From Phycisphaerae bacterium (lineage in GTDB: Bacteria > Planctomycetota > Phycisphaerae > UBA1845), in contig JAGFJJ010000020.1 of the NCBI GenBank assembly GCA_024102815.1, forward strand, positions 1 through 44,479: a DNA stretch of 44,479 nucleotides. The letters run 5' to 3'. The position numbers and the translations under genes were made by a program. Within the stretch, counting starts at the first letter, position 1. Each line of letters begins with the position of its first letter. This document shows positions 8,617-16,449 of the stretch, piece after piece. The notes beneath the pieces were generated by a model. It saw only the letters and a program-made list of their open reading frames with translations, did not search any database and was not told the origin of the DNA.

Positions 8617-9200
8617 TTGGGGAAGTTCAGAGCTTGCTTTGGAACCCCGCTTGATGTAGTGCCCACGGCCGCGGAAATCGTAACGTCAATTGGTTCCAAC
8701 TGCATGTCGTCTCCCACGGGCAGGCCACGCTGCGTACCAATCCGCGTCAGCACAGGGGGCAGATGCCGTTCCTTTAGGCTCTGCTCGGCTTCCATCGCAG
8801 GACGTTCACGCGTGAAGTCTTTGACTACCGTTAATACCCGCGGTCGGCGGCCATCGATCAGCTCGTCGGCCATGAAGTCCATCGACTGGCACCCGTTGGT
8901 CTGGCGGGCCACAGGATGCCCCACACGAGCTTGGCAGCCCTTCCGGAGACGAGGTGTTCGCGTCCGCATCGTCAGTCTCTCCTTGCAATAGATGCGATGC
9001 ACCCGCTTGCTATTGACCTTCCAAACTTCCCGTTGAACCAGGATGTGCAGGCGCAGGTAGCCGTGGCGAGCGCGGGTACAGGCCAGCTTGCGAAGTCTCA
9101 TCCTAAGTGCGACCTGCTCACCGGCGCTCAATTGGTACCGACAGCTCGCACAGGCAAAGCGAAGGACCGAGCATCCCCGATGTCGGCTGAATGCCCATCG
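8617..9200 (-). pseudogene. IS3-family transposase orfB remnant
   Basis: The minus strand reads CSVLRF, LRMRLRKLACTRARHGYLRLH, VNSKRVHRIYCKERLTMR, QSMDFMADELIDGRRPRVLTVVKDFTRE. These are the hallmark of IS3-family (IS407/IS2-like) OrfB. The first catalytic Asp (SMDF) is present. The second, normally in a VDNGxEF motif, is degraded to GDDMQLEP, and everything from the catalytic Glu onward is missing. It ends a few bases beyond the prepilin-like gene and 60 bases after the protease stop. It cannot be active. It may be the other half of the orfA remnant at 12660-12881. Confidence 0.75.
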
Positions 9201-9261
9201 TCACCTTGACGAATTATCGCAGGCCCTTTCACGCAGGGGCCCTGCGGCACAGCCAACTTTC

Positions 9262-12200
9262 CTACGAATCGTCGCCCTCGGGATCGACCGTCGGCGTGAG
9301 GGTCATGGTGAAGTCAACTTCGCCCTCAGAAGTCAGACCCGTGTCTCCGAAGAAGACCGACGTGAAAATTCGTATCCGTATCGAGTAGTTACCTGGTCCG
9401 AGCACGCGCGTGTCGGAGATGCTGGCGGAAGATCCGGTCTCGTTGTTTACGTCAATGTTGGTATTCTGCCCAGTCACATCGAACGGCCCTGTGTAGACAC
9501 CAAAGAAGTACTTTCCGTCGCCGCCGCGCGAGATGAGACCGGTGGCGGAATACTGGTAGAACGTATTGGCGGGTATGGCGAAGCTCAGATTAAACTCGGT
9601 TGCCGCTTCCGCCCGAATGGCGAATTCGCTGCCGACGCCTTCACCGGAGTTCTCCGCATGAACGGTTCCGCCCATGCTCGCGCCGGTAAGCCCAAGATCG
9701 GGGTCGATAACGAGGGACGAATCCTGCGTTGACGTGCCTCTGGTCGTTCTGTCGGAGACGGTCAGCTCTCTCTCGAATGGTCCCGTCCCGTTAAGTGGGA
9801 TGATGTTGGTGCTGCCGTTCGTGCCGTCTTCAATAAAGACAGCCGTTGCGTACAGTTGCGACATCCGCCCAATCACCTCAACCGGCCCACCCGTAGCCCT
9901 TGCTTCCACGATTTTAGTGACCGTGTTCCCGTCGTCGTCCTGGGCGGTGATGAACAACGTCAGCAGGTCGTTGCCTTCGGTAATCGTTGCCGTTGTCTCA
10001 AAGAGGCCGTTGTCGTCTGTGAAATCCAGCGCGTTCGTGACAGTACCTCCCGCCACAACGATGTCGACGAAAATACTCGAACCGTAAACGGTCACTCCCT
10101 CGTCGTTGACCTTCCCGACGCGAACGGACAAGGGCGTCGGCTCGCCGGGGAAGACCAGTTCCGGGAACACAACGTCGATGTCCAACGGACTGCAGTTCGG
10201 GATCCATTGCGCGTCCCAGCCGAGGTCCTGCAGGTCGAAATCCTTCTCCCTCGTGCCAATCAGGGCACCTTCGGCGTCGAAAGCGCTGATCGTGGCTTTG
10301 TACATGGTTGTGTTGACCGGAAGGGTGTACACCTCTCGCGGCTGACCACTGATGTGCTCACGTTCCGGTTCGGCAGGCATACCAGCGAGCCGAACCGAAG
10401 AGGTTACGCGCACGCTGCCTTCTGCCTCGAAGCACTGCGCCGCGGAGATTTCCAGGTCGGCCGACTCGACCAGGCCGGGCAGGTCGGCGGCGTCATAGCG
10501 ATCGTCATCAAATCGAGACTGCAGCACGCCCAGGTCCGTGACGGAATCGTTGATGGCTCCCGGTACGTAGCTGAGCGAATCGCGGTCCAGCACGCCATCG
10601 CCGTTGAAATCGCCGCGTGGATAGATACTCTCGTCGGCCGCACTGCCCACGTCGCCGTCACCGTTGACGTCTTTCTTAAAGTGGTCGGTGGTTCCGTCGA
10701 GTGCGAGTCCCCCGGGATCCTCGACCTGCAGCAGCCAGTCGCGCCAGCGCCGGAAGTCGGACATGTCGATTTCGCCGTCGCCGATGCCCCCGTCGTTGTC
10801 GGCGTCTTCGTCATCGAACACCGTTCCGTCGGCGATGTCCGTGCGCTGGTTGCCATCCGGCGTCCCGTCATCGATGTCAAGCCACATGCGCAGCACTTCG
10901 TCACCTTCCATCACGCGGTCGATGTCCATCATCGTGGCCCAGGCGTCGATTCGATTCGAGGCTCCTCCGAATGCGGGCACGCTGTTGGCCAACAGCAACT
11001 CCCGTATCTGGGCGTTGGTCAAATCGGGCTCTACGGCCAGCAGGAAGCCGACCAGCCCAGCGACGTGTGGCGTCGCCATCGACGTGCCGTTCTTGGAACC
11101 GTATGCGGTGTCGAAGTCAACGCTGTCCGGCCCGACCGTGCTCCAAATGCCTCTTCCCGGTGCTGAGATGTTGCCGTTTATGGACGAAAAGGATGACAGG
11201 GATGTGTCACCGGTGCTGCCGGGTGTATCGTCCAGCGCTTCCACAACCAGGATGTGCTCGTTGCCGTGTTCGAGTCCGGCGTTGGCGTACAGGGATGAAT
11301 GGCGCGCTTCCACCGCGCCAGCGCCATTCTTATTCGATTCATTTCCGGCGGATACGACGACCAGCGGTGCGTCCTGCTGGAGCTCGATCGCGTCAATCAT
11401 GGCGTCAAAGATGGCACCAGCGGTCGATGCCGTTGCCTGGGCCACGAGGTTGTTATTGGGATCGATGTTTTGCTTATACCAGTTGTAGCCCAAGCTCACG
11501 TTCACGACGCGAATATCCGGCCGCTGCTCGAGCATGTCGCAAAAGCTCGTCAAAGAGCCGCGCCGGTAGACGATTAGGTCGGCGGCCGGGTCGACGCCGT
11601 CGACGCCCGCGCCATTGTTGTACGCCGCGCCAATCGTTCCGGCGACGTGCGTTCCGTGGTCGGCCGACGAAGGTGACGGCATGGCTGTGGGCGTGAGGTC
11701 CTGAGCGCAGTTCAAATCGGGGTGGGGAGCAAAGCCCACGTCAAAGACGCCGGTGACGGTCGACGACCCTGTCTTGTTGATGGCGGCCAGCATGTTCCAC
11801 ATCTGGGGGACGCGACAACGCTTGAGTCCCCAGTTGCCGTCACCCTGTGTTGAATCCCAGGTCCATGCGGCGGGAATACCTTCGTTCGGTTGCGGAACAA
11901 GCGTTTCATCGACCCGGGTATCCGGCACCACGTGCTTGACATTCGGATTCTGGCTAAGCGACTCGAGGATGGGGACAAGTTCGGCGTGACTGCGGGTAGG
12001 CAGTCGCAGCGACATGACGCCCTCGACCTTGCCGGCTTTGCCGGGCAGACCGAAGATGATCTCGGCATTCAGCCCTTGGATGATGGCATTGGCTTCCGCC
12101 ACGGTTGTATCCAGCGTAAAGACGATGTGCAGTGTGTCGTGGGAAATCTCCATGCCGGGGAGATCAGGATAGTCGGTGGAGTACGTCGGTTCGATGCCCG

Positions 12201-12378
12201 GGTTGCTGATTTGCGGTATGGCCTCGCTGGCCGGTGCGTCGTTGTCCCCAGGGATAGAGGTAAGCGTATCCTGGTCTCCTTGGTGGGGGTGCGTGTTGCA
12301 GGCTGCTTGACCGATTAGGACAAGCAGCGATGTGAGCAGGGCAGAGGACCGGACTGTAGGGGCGTGAATTCGAGGCAC
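9262..12378 (-). CDS. Secreted subtilisin-like (S8) serine protease
   Basis: About 1038 residues from a GTG at 12378, chosen because AAGGAG sits exactly 7 nt upstream and a signal sequence follows (SALLTSLLVLIGQAAC). The frame is open to 12435 without a site. An I9-like propeptide is at about residues 80-165. The catalytic domain has Asp213 (GVFDVGFAPHPDLN), His241 (DHGTHVAGT), oxyanion Asn346 (SAGNES) and Ser433 (NGTSMATPHVAG), so it should be active. Next comes an aspartate-rich, EF-hand-like calcium region (DADNDGGIGDGEIDMSDF, DVNGDGDVGS, DFNGDGVLDRDS), then about 400 residues of beta-sandwich-like modules. It probably acts outside the cell or at the surface. It sits between two IS3 fragments on the same strand. 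Confidence 0.9.
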   Translation of the reverse strand: MPRIHAPTVRSSALLTSLLVLIGQAACNTHPHQGDQDTLTSIPGDNDAPASEAIPQISNPGIEPTYSTDYPDLPGMEISHDTLHIVFTLDTTVAEANAIIQGLNAEIIFGLPGKAGKVEGVMSLRLPTRSHAELVPILESLSQNPNVKHVVPDTRVDETLVPQPNEGIPAAWTWDSTQGDGNWGLKRCRVPQMWNMLAAINKTGSSTVTGVFDVGFAPHPDLNCAQDLTPTAMPSPSSADHGTHVAGTIGAAYNNGAGVDGVDPAADLIVYRRGSLTSFCDMLEQRPDIRVVNVSLGYNWYKQNIDPNNNLVAQATASTAGAIFDAMIDAIELQQDAPLVVVSAGNESNKNGAGAVEARHSSLYANAGLEHGNEHILVVEALDDTPGSTGDTSLSSFSSINGNISAPGRGIWSTVGPDSVDFDTAYGSKNGTSMATPHVAGLVGFLLAVEPDLTNAQIRELLLANSVPAFGGASNRIDAWATMMDIDRVMEGDEVLRMWLDIDDGTPDGNQRTDIADGTVFDDEDADNDGGIGDGEIDMSDFRRWRDWLLQVEDPGGLALDGTTDHFKKDVNGDGDVGSAADESIYPRGDFNGDGVLDRDSLSYVPGAINDSVTDLGVLQSRFDDDRYDAADLPGLVESADLEISAAQCFEAEGSVRVTSSVRLAGMPAEPEREHISGQPREVYTLPVNTTMYKATISAFDAEGALIGTREKDFDLQDLGWDAQWIPNCSPLDIDVVFPELVFPGEPTPLSVRVGKVNDEGVTVYGSSIFVDIVVAGGTVTNALDFTDDNGLFETTATITEGNDLLTLFITAQDDDGNTVTKIVEARATGGPVEVIGRMSQLYATAVFIEDGTNGSTNIIPLNGTGPFERELTVSDRTTRGTSTQDSSLVIDPDLGLTGASMGGTVHAENSGEGVGSEFAIRAEAATEFNLSFAIPANTFYQYSATGLISRGGDGKYFFGVYTGPFDVTGQNTNIDVNNETGSSASISDTRVLGPGNYSIRIRIFTSVFFGDTGLTSEGEVDFTMTLTPTVDPEGDDS

Positions 12379-12659
12379 TTGAACACTCCTTCCAGATGGG
12401 CTTGAGCCAGAACCGGCCCTGGGCTCTTTGCACACACCATTGCGGCACGACGGTTTGGCAGATGTTTGCCAGCGCTCGAGGTCTTACGGCCGGCCCTGTC
12501 GCAGGATTGAACAAATGCCAGCCAAACAGCGGGCGACACCCACCAGAATACAAGTCGCTCGACGGGGCGGATCGTAACAGACGAAGTCGCTTTTTTCTTG
12601 AGGATGAAGAAAATTCGTGAAGCCCGACTCTTGCGTTTCGGGCCGCCCCAATTGCGGAA

Positions 12660-12881
12660 ACGATCCAAGGCGATAACCTCCAACAGACCACTGAAGGACT
12701 GAGGCAAGCCGATCGGCGACGTGCCCTCGGCCATGGCGAGACCGGCCTACCCCCTCAGCCATGGGTAGGAAGCCGCTTGACCGATCCCCACCTTTCGGCG
12801 GATGTCATCGGTGGCCGGACCCGTCTAGGCCGGCCGCATAGCGAAGGCAATCTGCTCCTCCGTGAACAGCGATCTCCTCAT
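12660..12881 (-). pseudogene. IS3-family transposase orfA remnant
   Basis: An ATG at 12881, with GGAGG 6 nt upstream, begins MRRSLFTEEQIAFAMRPA, the classic start of IS3-family OrfA (MRRSRFTEEQIA..). An in-frame TAG at 12825-12827 follows. Reading on in the same frame gives TDDIRRKVGIGQAASYPWLRG, a second TAG, then AGLAMAEG and, after a short gap, LLEVIALDR. These align in order with 'EVCRKLGVSEATFYRWKKKYAGLGVSE..' and the start of the leucine zipper. With two stops it is dead. Between this remnant and the protease gene lies about 280 nt with only a weak 6-bp hairpin (12622-12643). Confidence 0.65.
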
Positions 12882-12952
12882 CAGAGTCCTCCGTCGGGCA
12901 TTCCTCAAGAGCCCATCAAGTCATTCAGACGGGTAAGGGCGTCGTAGAATCG

Positions 12953-13036
12953 ATGGATTGGATGACGCGGGCGCTGAGTCGGCGAGCGCGATGGTGCGGC
13001 CTGGCCATCTCGGTGCTGTTCTCAAGTTGCAGTTGA
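12953..13036 (+). CDS. Possible 27-residue lipoprotein-like peptide
   Basis: The ORF reads MDWMTRALSRRARWCG, then LAISVLFSSCS and a stop. Basic residues, a short hydrophobic run and SSC at the end look like a lipoprotein signal with nothing behind it. TAAGGG is 13 nt upstream, a poor spacing. It could be the stump of a deleted gene upstream of cdaA, or chance. Confidence 0.18.
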   Translation: MDWMTRALSRRARWCGLAISVLFSSCS

Positions 13037-13199
13037 TGAATGCCTCGCTGAATGGGCGCGTTCTCAATCCAAACCTCGACGCATGCAGCGCTTGCTCTTC
13101 TCCAGAGAATCCCGATATGCTACGAATCGCATTGTTGCCTCGTGATATGTCAACGGTATCCTGCCGGCGACGGGTGCTTCTGTTGCTTGCGGCGAGTCT

Positions 13200-14693
13200 G
13201 TGCGGTCGGATGCATCGATGGTCGCAATCTTCGACTATTTGGAGCGTTCGTTTCGTTGGGCGGATGTCGCCGACATCGGCCTCGTGGCCCTGCTCCTGTA
13301 CACATTCCTGCTGTGGTTCAAGTCTACGGCGTCCCGCCAGATCCTCATCGGTGTTGGCATTCTCTTCGCGGTGTACGGATTTGCCAGGGCGTTCGACCTG
13401 TACATGACGACGTACCTGTTTCAGGCGGTCCTGGCCTTTTCGGCGATTGCCGCGATCGTCGTGTTCCAGGAGGACATTCGCCGTGGGTTCATTCGAATCG
13501 CATCGCTTGGATCGATGCGACAGGGTCATCCTCAGACCCTGGAAAAGCAAGTGGATATCCTGGTCGAAGCGGCCTTCGATTTTGCGCGGAGAAGAATCGG
13601 CGCACTGATCATCGCCCAAGGTTCGGAATCACTTGGCCGCCACCTACGGGGCGGAGTGGCCGCCGATGCCAGGATCAGCAAGGCAATTCTCGACAGCATC
13701 TTTGATCCTCATTCCATGGGCCATGACGGGGCGGTCATCATTGATGGCGACAGGATTTCCCACTTTGCGGTGCGCCTCCCGCTTTCGGAGAACAGTGAGG
13801 AGATCGGGGCCAAGGGCACTCGTCACAGCGCGGCCCTCGGGTTGAGCGAACGATCAGACGCATTCATTATCGTCGTCTCGGAGGAACGCGGCGAAGTCAG
13901 GGTGGCACGAAGCGGGAAGTTCGAATTGGTCACTCGGCCGATGGACTTGAAACAGCGGCTGGATCACTTCGTGCATCGGACCCATCCTCGCTCCGCGGCT
14001 GACTTGCGGCGCCGTCTTCTCATTGAAAACCTGGGCCTGAAGGTAACCGCCCTGCTCATCGCCATCGTGGCATGGTTTATGGTGAGCTTCGAGGCTGATA
14101 CGATACACAAGACGTTTGTCGTACCTGTCGAATATCGCAAGCTTCCCGAAACCATGGACATTAGCGACGACGCGCCAACACAGGTTCGCGTAACGCTCAC
14201 CGGCTACGAACGGGCGTTCAGCCTGCTTGCTCCGAGTGCCCTGAAAGTTTCATTGGACATGAGCCGGGTTGAAGAGGGTCCGCAGCAGGTGGTCATTGAC
14301 GAATCGAGCATCAAGCTACCGTCCAACCTCACGCTTTTTAGAACCGCCCCCCGGATATTGACATTCAGCGTTCATACGTGGGCCAAGGGACGTATCCCCA
14401 TCGAGCTGCGAACAGAAGGGCGACTGCCACGAAGTTTGAGGGACCGTGAACTGCAGATCATTCCCGACGCGGTGCGCGGCATGGTCTGGCGCTCAAGCCT
14501 GACATCGTCAACGAGGATTTACACCGAACCTGTCGATTTAGCCCGATTTGCCGACGTCCAGGAAATCCGTGCAAAGTTGGTCATCCCGGAGTTCTTGCGC
14601 CCCGATAGTGATCAGCCGACCGACGCTCGGGTCACGCTGAGTGCTCCGCGGGAGCCCGATGGCGAGCCCCCGGCCCCGGAGGCGAACCGGTAG
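13200..14693 (+). CDS. cdaA: Diadenylate cyclase CdaA fused to CdaR/YbbR
   Basis: A 497-residue membrane protein predicted to make cyclic di-AMP from two ATP. Three N-terminal membrane helices (about residues 25-92) and a cytoplasmic coiled linker (110-132) precede the diadenylate cyclase domain at about 132-245. This carries the DGA motif (GHDGAVIIDGDRI, 176-178). The second motif reads GTRHSAALGLSE (207-218): the RHR of most cyclases is RHS here. A fourth membrane helix (277-296) then leads into one or two YbbR-type beta domains (about 300-480), the extracytoplasmic domain of CdaR, the regulator normally encoded by the next gene. The start is a GTG at 13200; an ATG at 13218 is also possible, and neither has a strong ribosome site. 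mgtE follows after 72 nt, and c-di-AMP control of ion transport would fit (inference). Confidence 0.88.
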   Translation: MRSDASMVAIFDYLERSFRWADVADIGLVALLLYTFLLWFKSTASRQILIGVGILFAVYGFARAFDLYMTTYLFQAVLAFSAIAAIVVFQEDIRRGFIRIASLGSMRQGHPQTLEKQVDILVEAAFDFARRRIGALIIAQGSESLGRHLRGGVAADARISKAILDSIFDPHSMGHDGAVIIDGDRISHFAVRLPLSENSEEIGAKGTRHSAALGLSERSDAFIIVVSEERGEVRVARSGKFELVTRPMDLKQRLDHFVHRTHPRSAADLRRRLLIENLGLKVTALLIAIVAWFMVSFEADTIHKTFVVPVEYRKLPETMDISDDAPTQVRVTLTGYERAFSLLAPSALKVSLDMSRVEEGPQQVVIDESSIKLPSNLTLFRTAPRILTFSVHTWAKGRIPIELRTEGRLPRSLRDRELQIIPDAVRGMVWRSSLTSSTRIYTEPVDLARFADVQEIRAKLVIPEFLRPDSDQPTDARVTLSAPREPDGEPPAPEANR

Positions 14694-14765
14694 CAATCTC
14701 CGCGCTTTTTCGCCGACACCGAAAGCCCGGAACAAACCGTGCCGGAATCGGATGGAGCCCTCAGA

Positions 14766-16084
14766 ATGCCGATGGAAACTGCTGACAGCCCCCTGACGTC
14801 ATTCCTTCGAACGCTCGTCCATTCGGATGCCCCTCGCGCTGCAAGGGTATTCGAGAACATGCCGGAAGAGAGCGCCATGGGAGTTGCCAAGCTGCTGCCG
14901 GCGGACCTCGTTGCACAAATTCTTCCGCATCTGCAGCTGAATTTTGCTGCCGCGCTGATCAAGGACGTTGACCCCGAAGTCTCCAAAGCCGTTGTTCATG
15001 CCATGGAGCCCAAGCGGGCGGCAACGCTGCTGATGCGCATGCCGCGGGAGGCATTGGAGCGGTTGCTGCCGCATGCGCCCCAGCGCTTGAAAGACGAGGC
15101 TCGGGAGTTGCTCGTCTATCCGGAGGACAGTGTTGGCCGGATCATGATGACGGACTACCTTTCCTTTCGTGAGTCAGACACCGTTCTGGACGCAATCCGC
15201 AAAATACGGCAGCTCGCTTCTCGTCAGTTCCCAGCTTCGTAAGCTTATGTTGTCGAGAACGATGATCGTCTTGCCGGCGTCATCAACTGCGCGACCTTCT
15301 GTTGGCCGAGGAGTTAGCGACCCTTGCAACGGTCGTTCGTCGGGACGTATTCACGCTTGACTGCTTCGCGGATTCTGCGGAAGCAGCTCGCGAACTGGGG
15401 AAAAGAAGGTTCTTTGCGGCGCCGGTTGTCGATACGGAGAAGCGACTTCTGGGAATCGTGAAAGCCGAACAGCTTATTCGTGGAGCCCAATCCGACGTCG
15501 CCGACAGTATCCAGCGAATGTTCGGAGGCAGCCCGGACGAGCGGGCATTCTCAGCGATCTCCTTCTCAATTCGAAAGCGCCTGCCGTGGCTGCATGTGAA
15601 CCTCGCAACCGCATTTCTGGCTGCCTTTGTGGTTTCGCTGTTTGAGGGCGTGATCGCGCGAATCACAATCTTGGCCGTGTTCCTGCCGGTCGTGGCAGGT
15701 CAGGGCGGAAATGCCGGCGCCCAATCGCTCGCTATCGTCATGCGCGGTCTGGTCATGCGCGAGATCCCTCGCCACCGAGTCGGCGCGCTTGTAGCCAAGG
15801 AGGGCCTTCTCGGTTTGATCACCGGGACTGTGACGGGCATCGTCACCGGAATCGTCGCCTGGCTCTGGCAAGGCAACGTCATGCTGGGTGTCGTCATTGG
15901 TCTTGGTATGATCGTCAACCTATTCTTCGCGGGCCTCTCGGGCGCGGCAATACCGGTTGTAATGAGAGCTCTCGGGTGGGATCCCGCTCAATGTTCGAGC
16001 ATTATCCTCACCACCGTAACGGATGTTGTGGGCTTCATCGCGTTCCTCGGTTTCGCAGTGTTGTTCCAGAGCCATCTCGTTTAG
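14766..16084 (+). pseudogene. mgtE: Magnesium transporter MgtE with stop and frameshift
   Basis: The start ATG at 14766 has GGAG 8 nt upstream. The N-terminal MgtE domain is complete (DAPRAARVFENMPEE through LLPHAPQRLKDEARELL). The first CBS domain begins YPEDSVGRIMMTDYLSF and reaches RQLASRQFPAS, where a TAA occurs (15240-15242). Reading on in the same frame gives AYVVENDDRLAGVIN. The expected NMRDLLLAEE then appears only in another frame: AACTGCGCGAC looks like AACATGCGCGAC with one A lost near 15290. From there an intact frame runs through CBS2 (FFAAPVVD..RLLGIVKAEQL) and five membrane helices with LPVVAGQGGNAGAQS and TTVTDVVGF, the Mg2+ pore signatures. So two lesions lie within about 50 bases of an otherwise normal gene. 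It is either a recent pseudogene or an assembly error. Confidence 0.88.
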
Positions 16085-16143
16085 GTACTTGATTCATGCG
16101 TCAAGCAGACAGGTCGCGACAGTGCATTGCGCAAGACAAGGCG

Positions 16144-16174
16144 AATGAGAACCGCGAATAGCTCGCGGCTCATT
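16144..16174 (+). terminator. Strong hairpin downstream of mgtE
   Basis: A 12-bp stem: AATGAG plus CCGCGA (with a 2-nt AA bulge between them) pairs with TCGCGG plus CTCATT, around an ATAGC loop. It begins 60 bases after the mgtE stop. There is no T-run after it, so a classical Rho-independent terminator is not proven; it could instead protect the 3' end of the mRNA. Confidence 0.4.
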
Positions 16175-16297
16175 GGTACTCCAGTGACCCCATGGTGCGA
16201 GCGGGTACGCCTTGGGCGCTTCAGGAGGCCGGATAGGTCACCAAAGCCGCAGGACGGCGGCTTGCGCTCAGCGTTGCTTTACTCTCGTGGATTTTGA

Positions 16298-16326
16298 TTG
16301 ACTATGTTCAAAGCAATAGTTAAGCT
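16298..16326 (+). promoter_or_regulatory. Candidate sigma-70 promoter
   Basis: TTGACT, a 17-nt spacer and TAAGCT, about 120 bases before the tandem-repeat protein gene at 16450. The -35 matches consensus in 5 of 6 positions and the -10 in 3 of 6. It is the best pair seen in this 365-base gap but is weak. Confidence 0.28.
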
Positions 16327-16449
16327 CTTCGTCATTCGGTCGGAGTCTCAGGTCATCCCAGGTTCAGGCGGAGTCACTCTGCTGGTCCGAGTGCGCGGCG
16401 CTCAACTGGCCAGTCTTGGAGTGATAAACACATCCAGAGGAGAAGTGAG

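Noticed and set aside
9856..11166. 436-codon plus-strand frame
   Set aside because: Fully antisense to the subtilase gene, with no domain motifs and arginine/valine-rich composition typical of a shadow frame.
12622..12643. Hairpin as a Rho-independent terminator
   Set aside because: Only a 6-bp stem with a 10-base loop and no adjacent T-run on the relevant strand.
16088..16105. Hairpin directly after the mgtE stop
   Set aside because: A 5-bp stem with an 8-base loop and no T-run; the stronger stem at 16144-16174 is reported instead.
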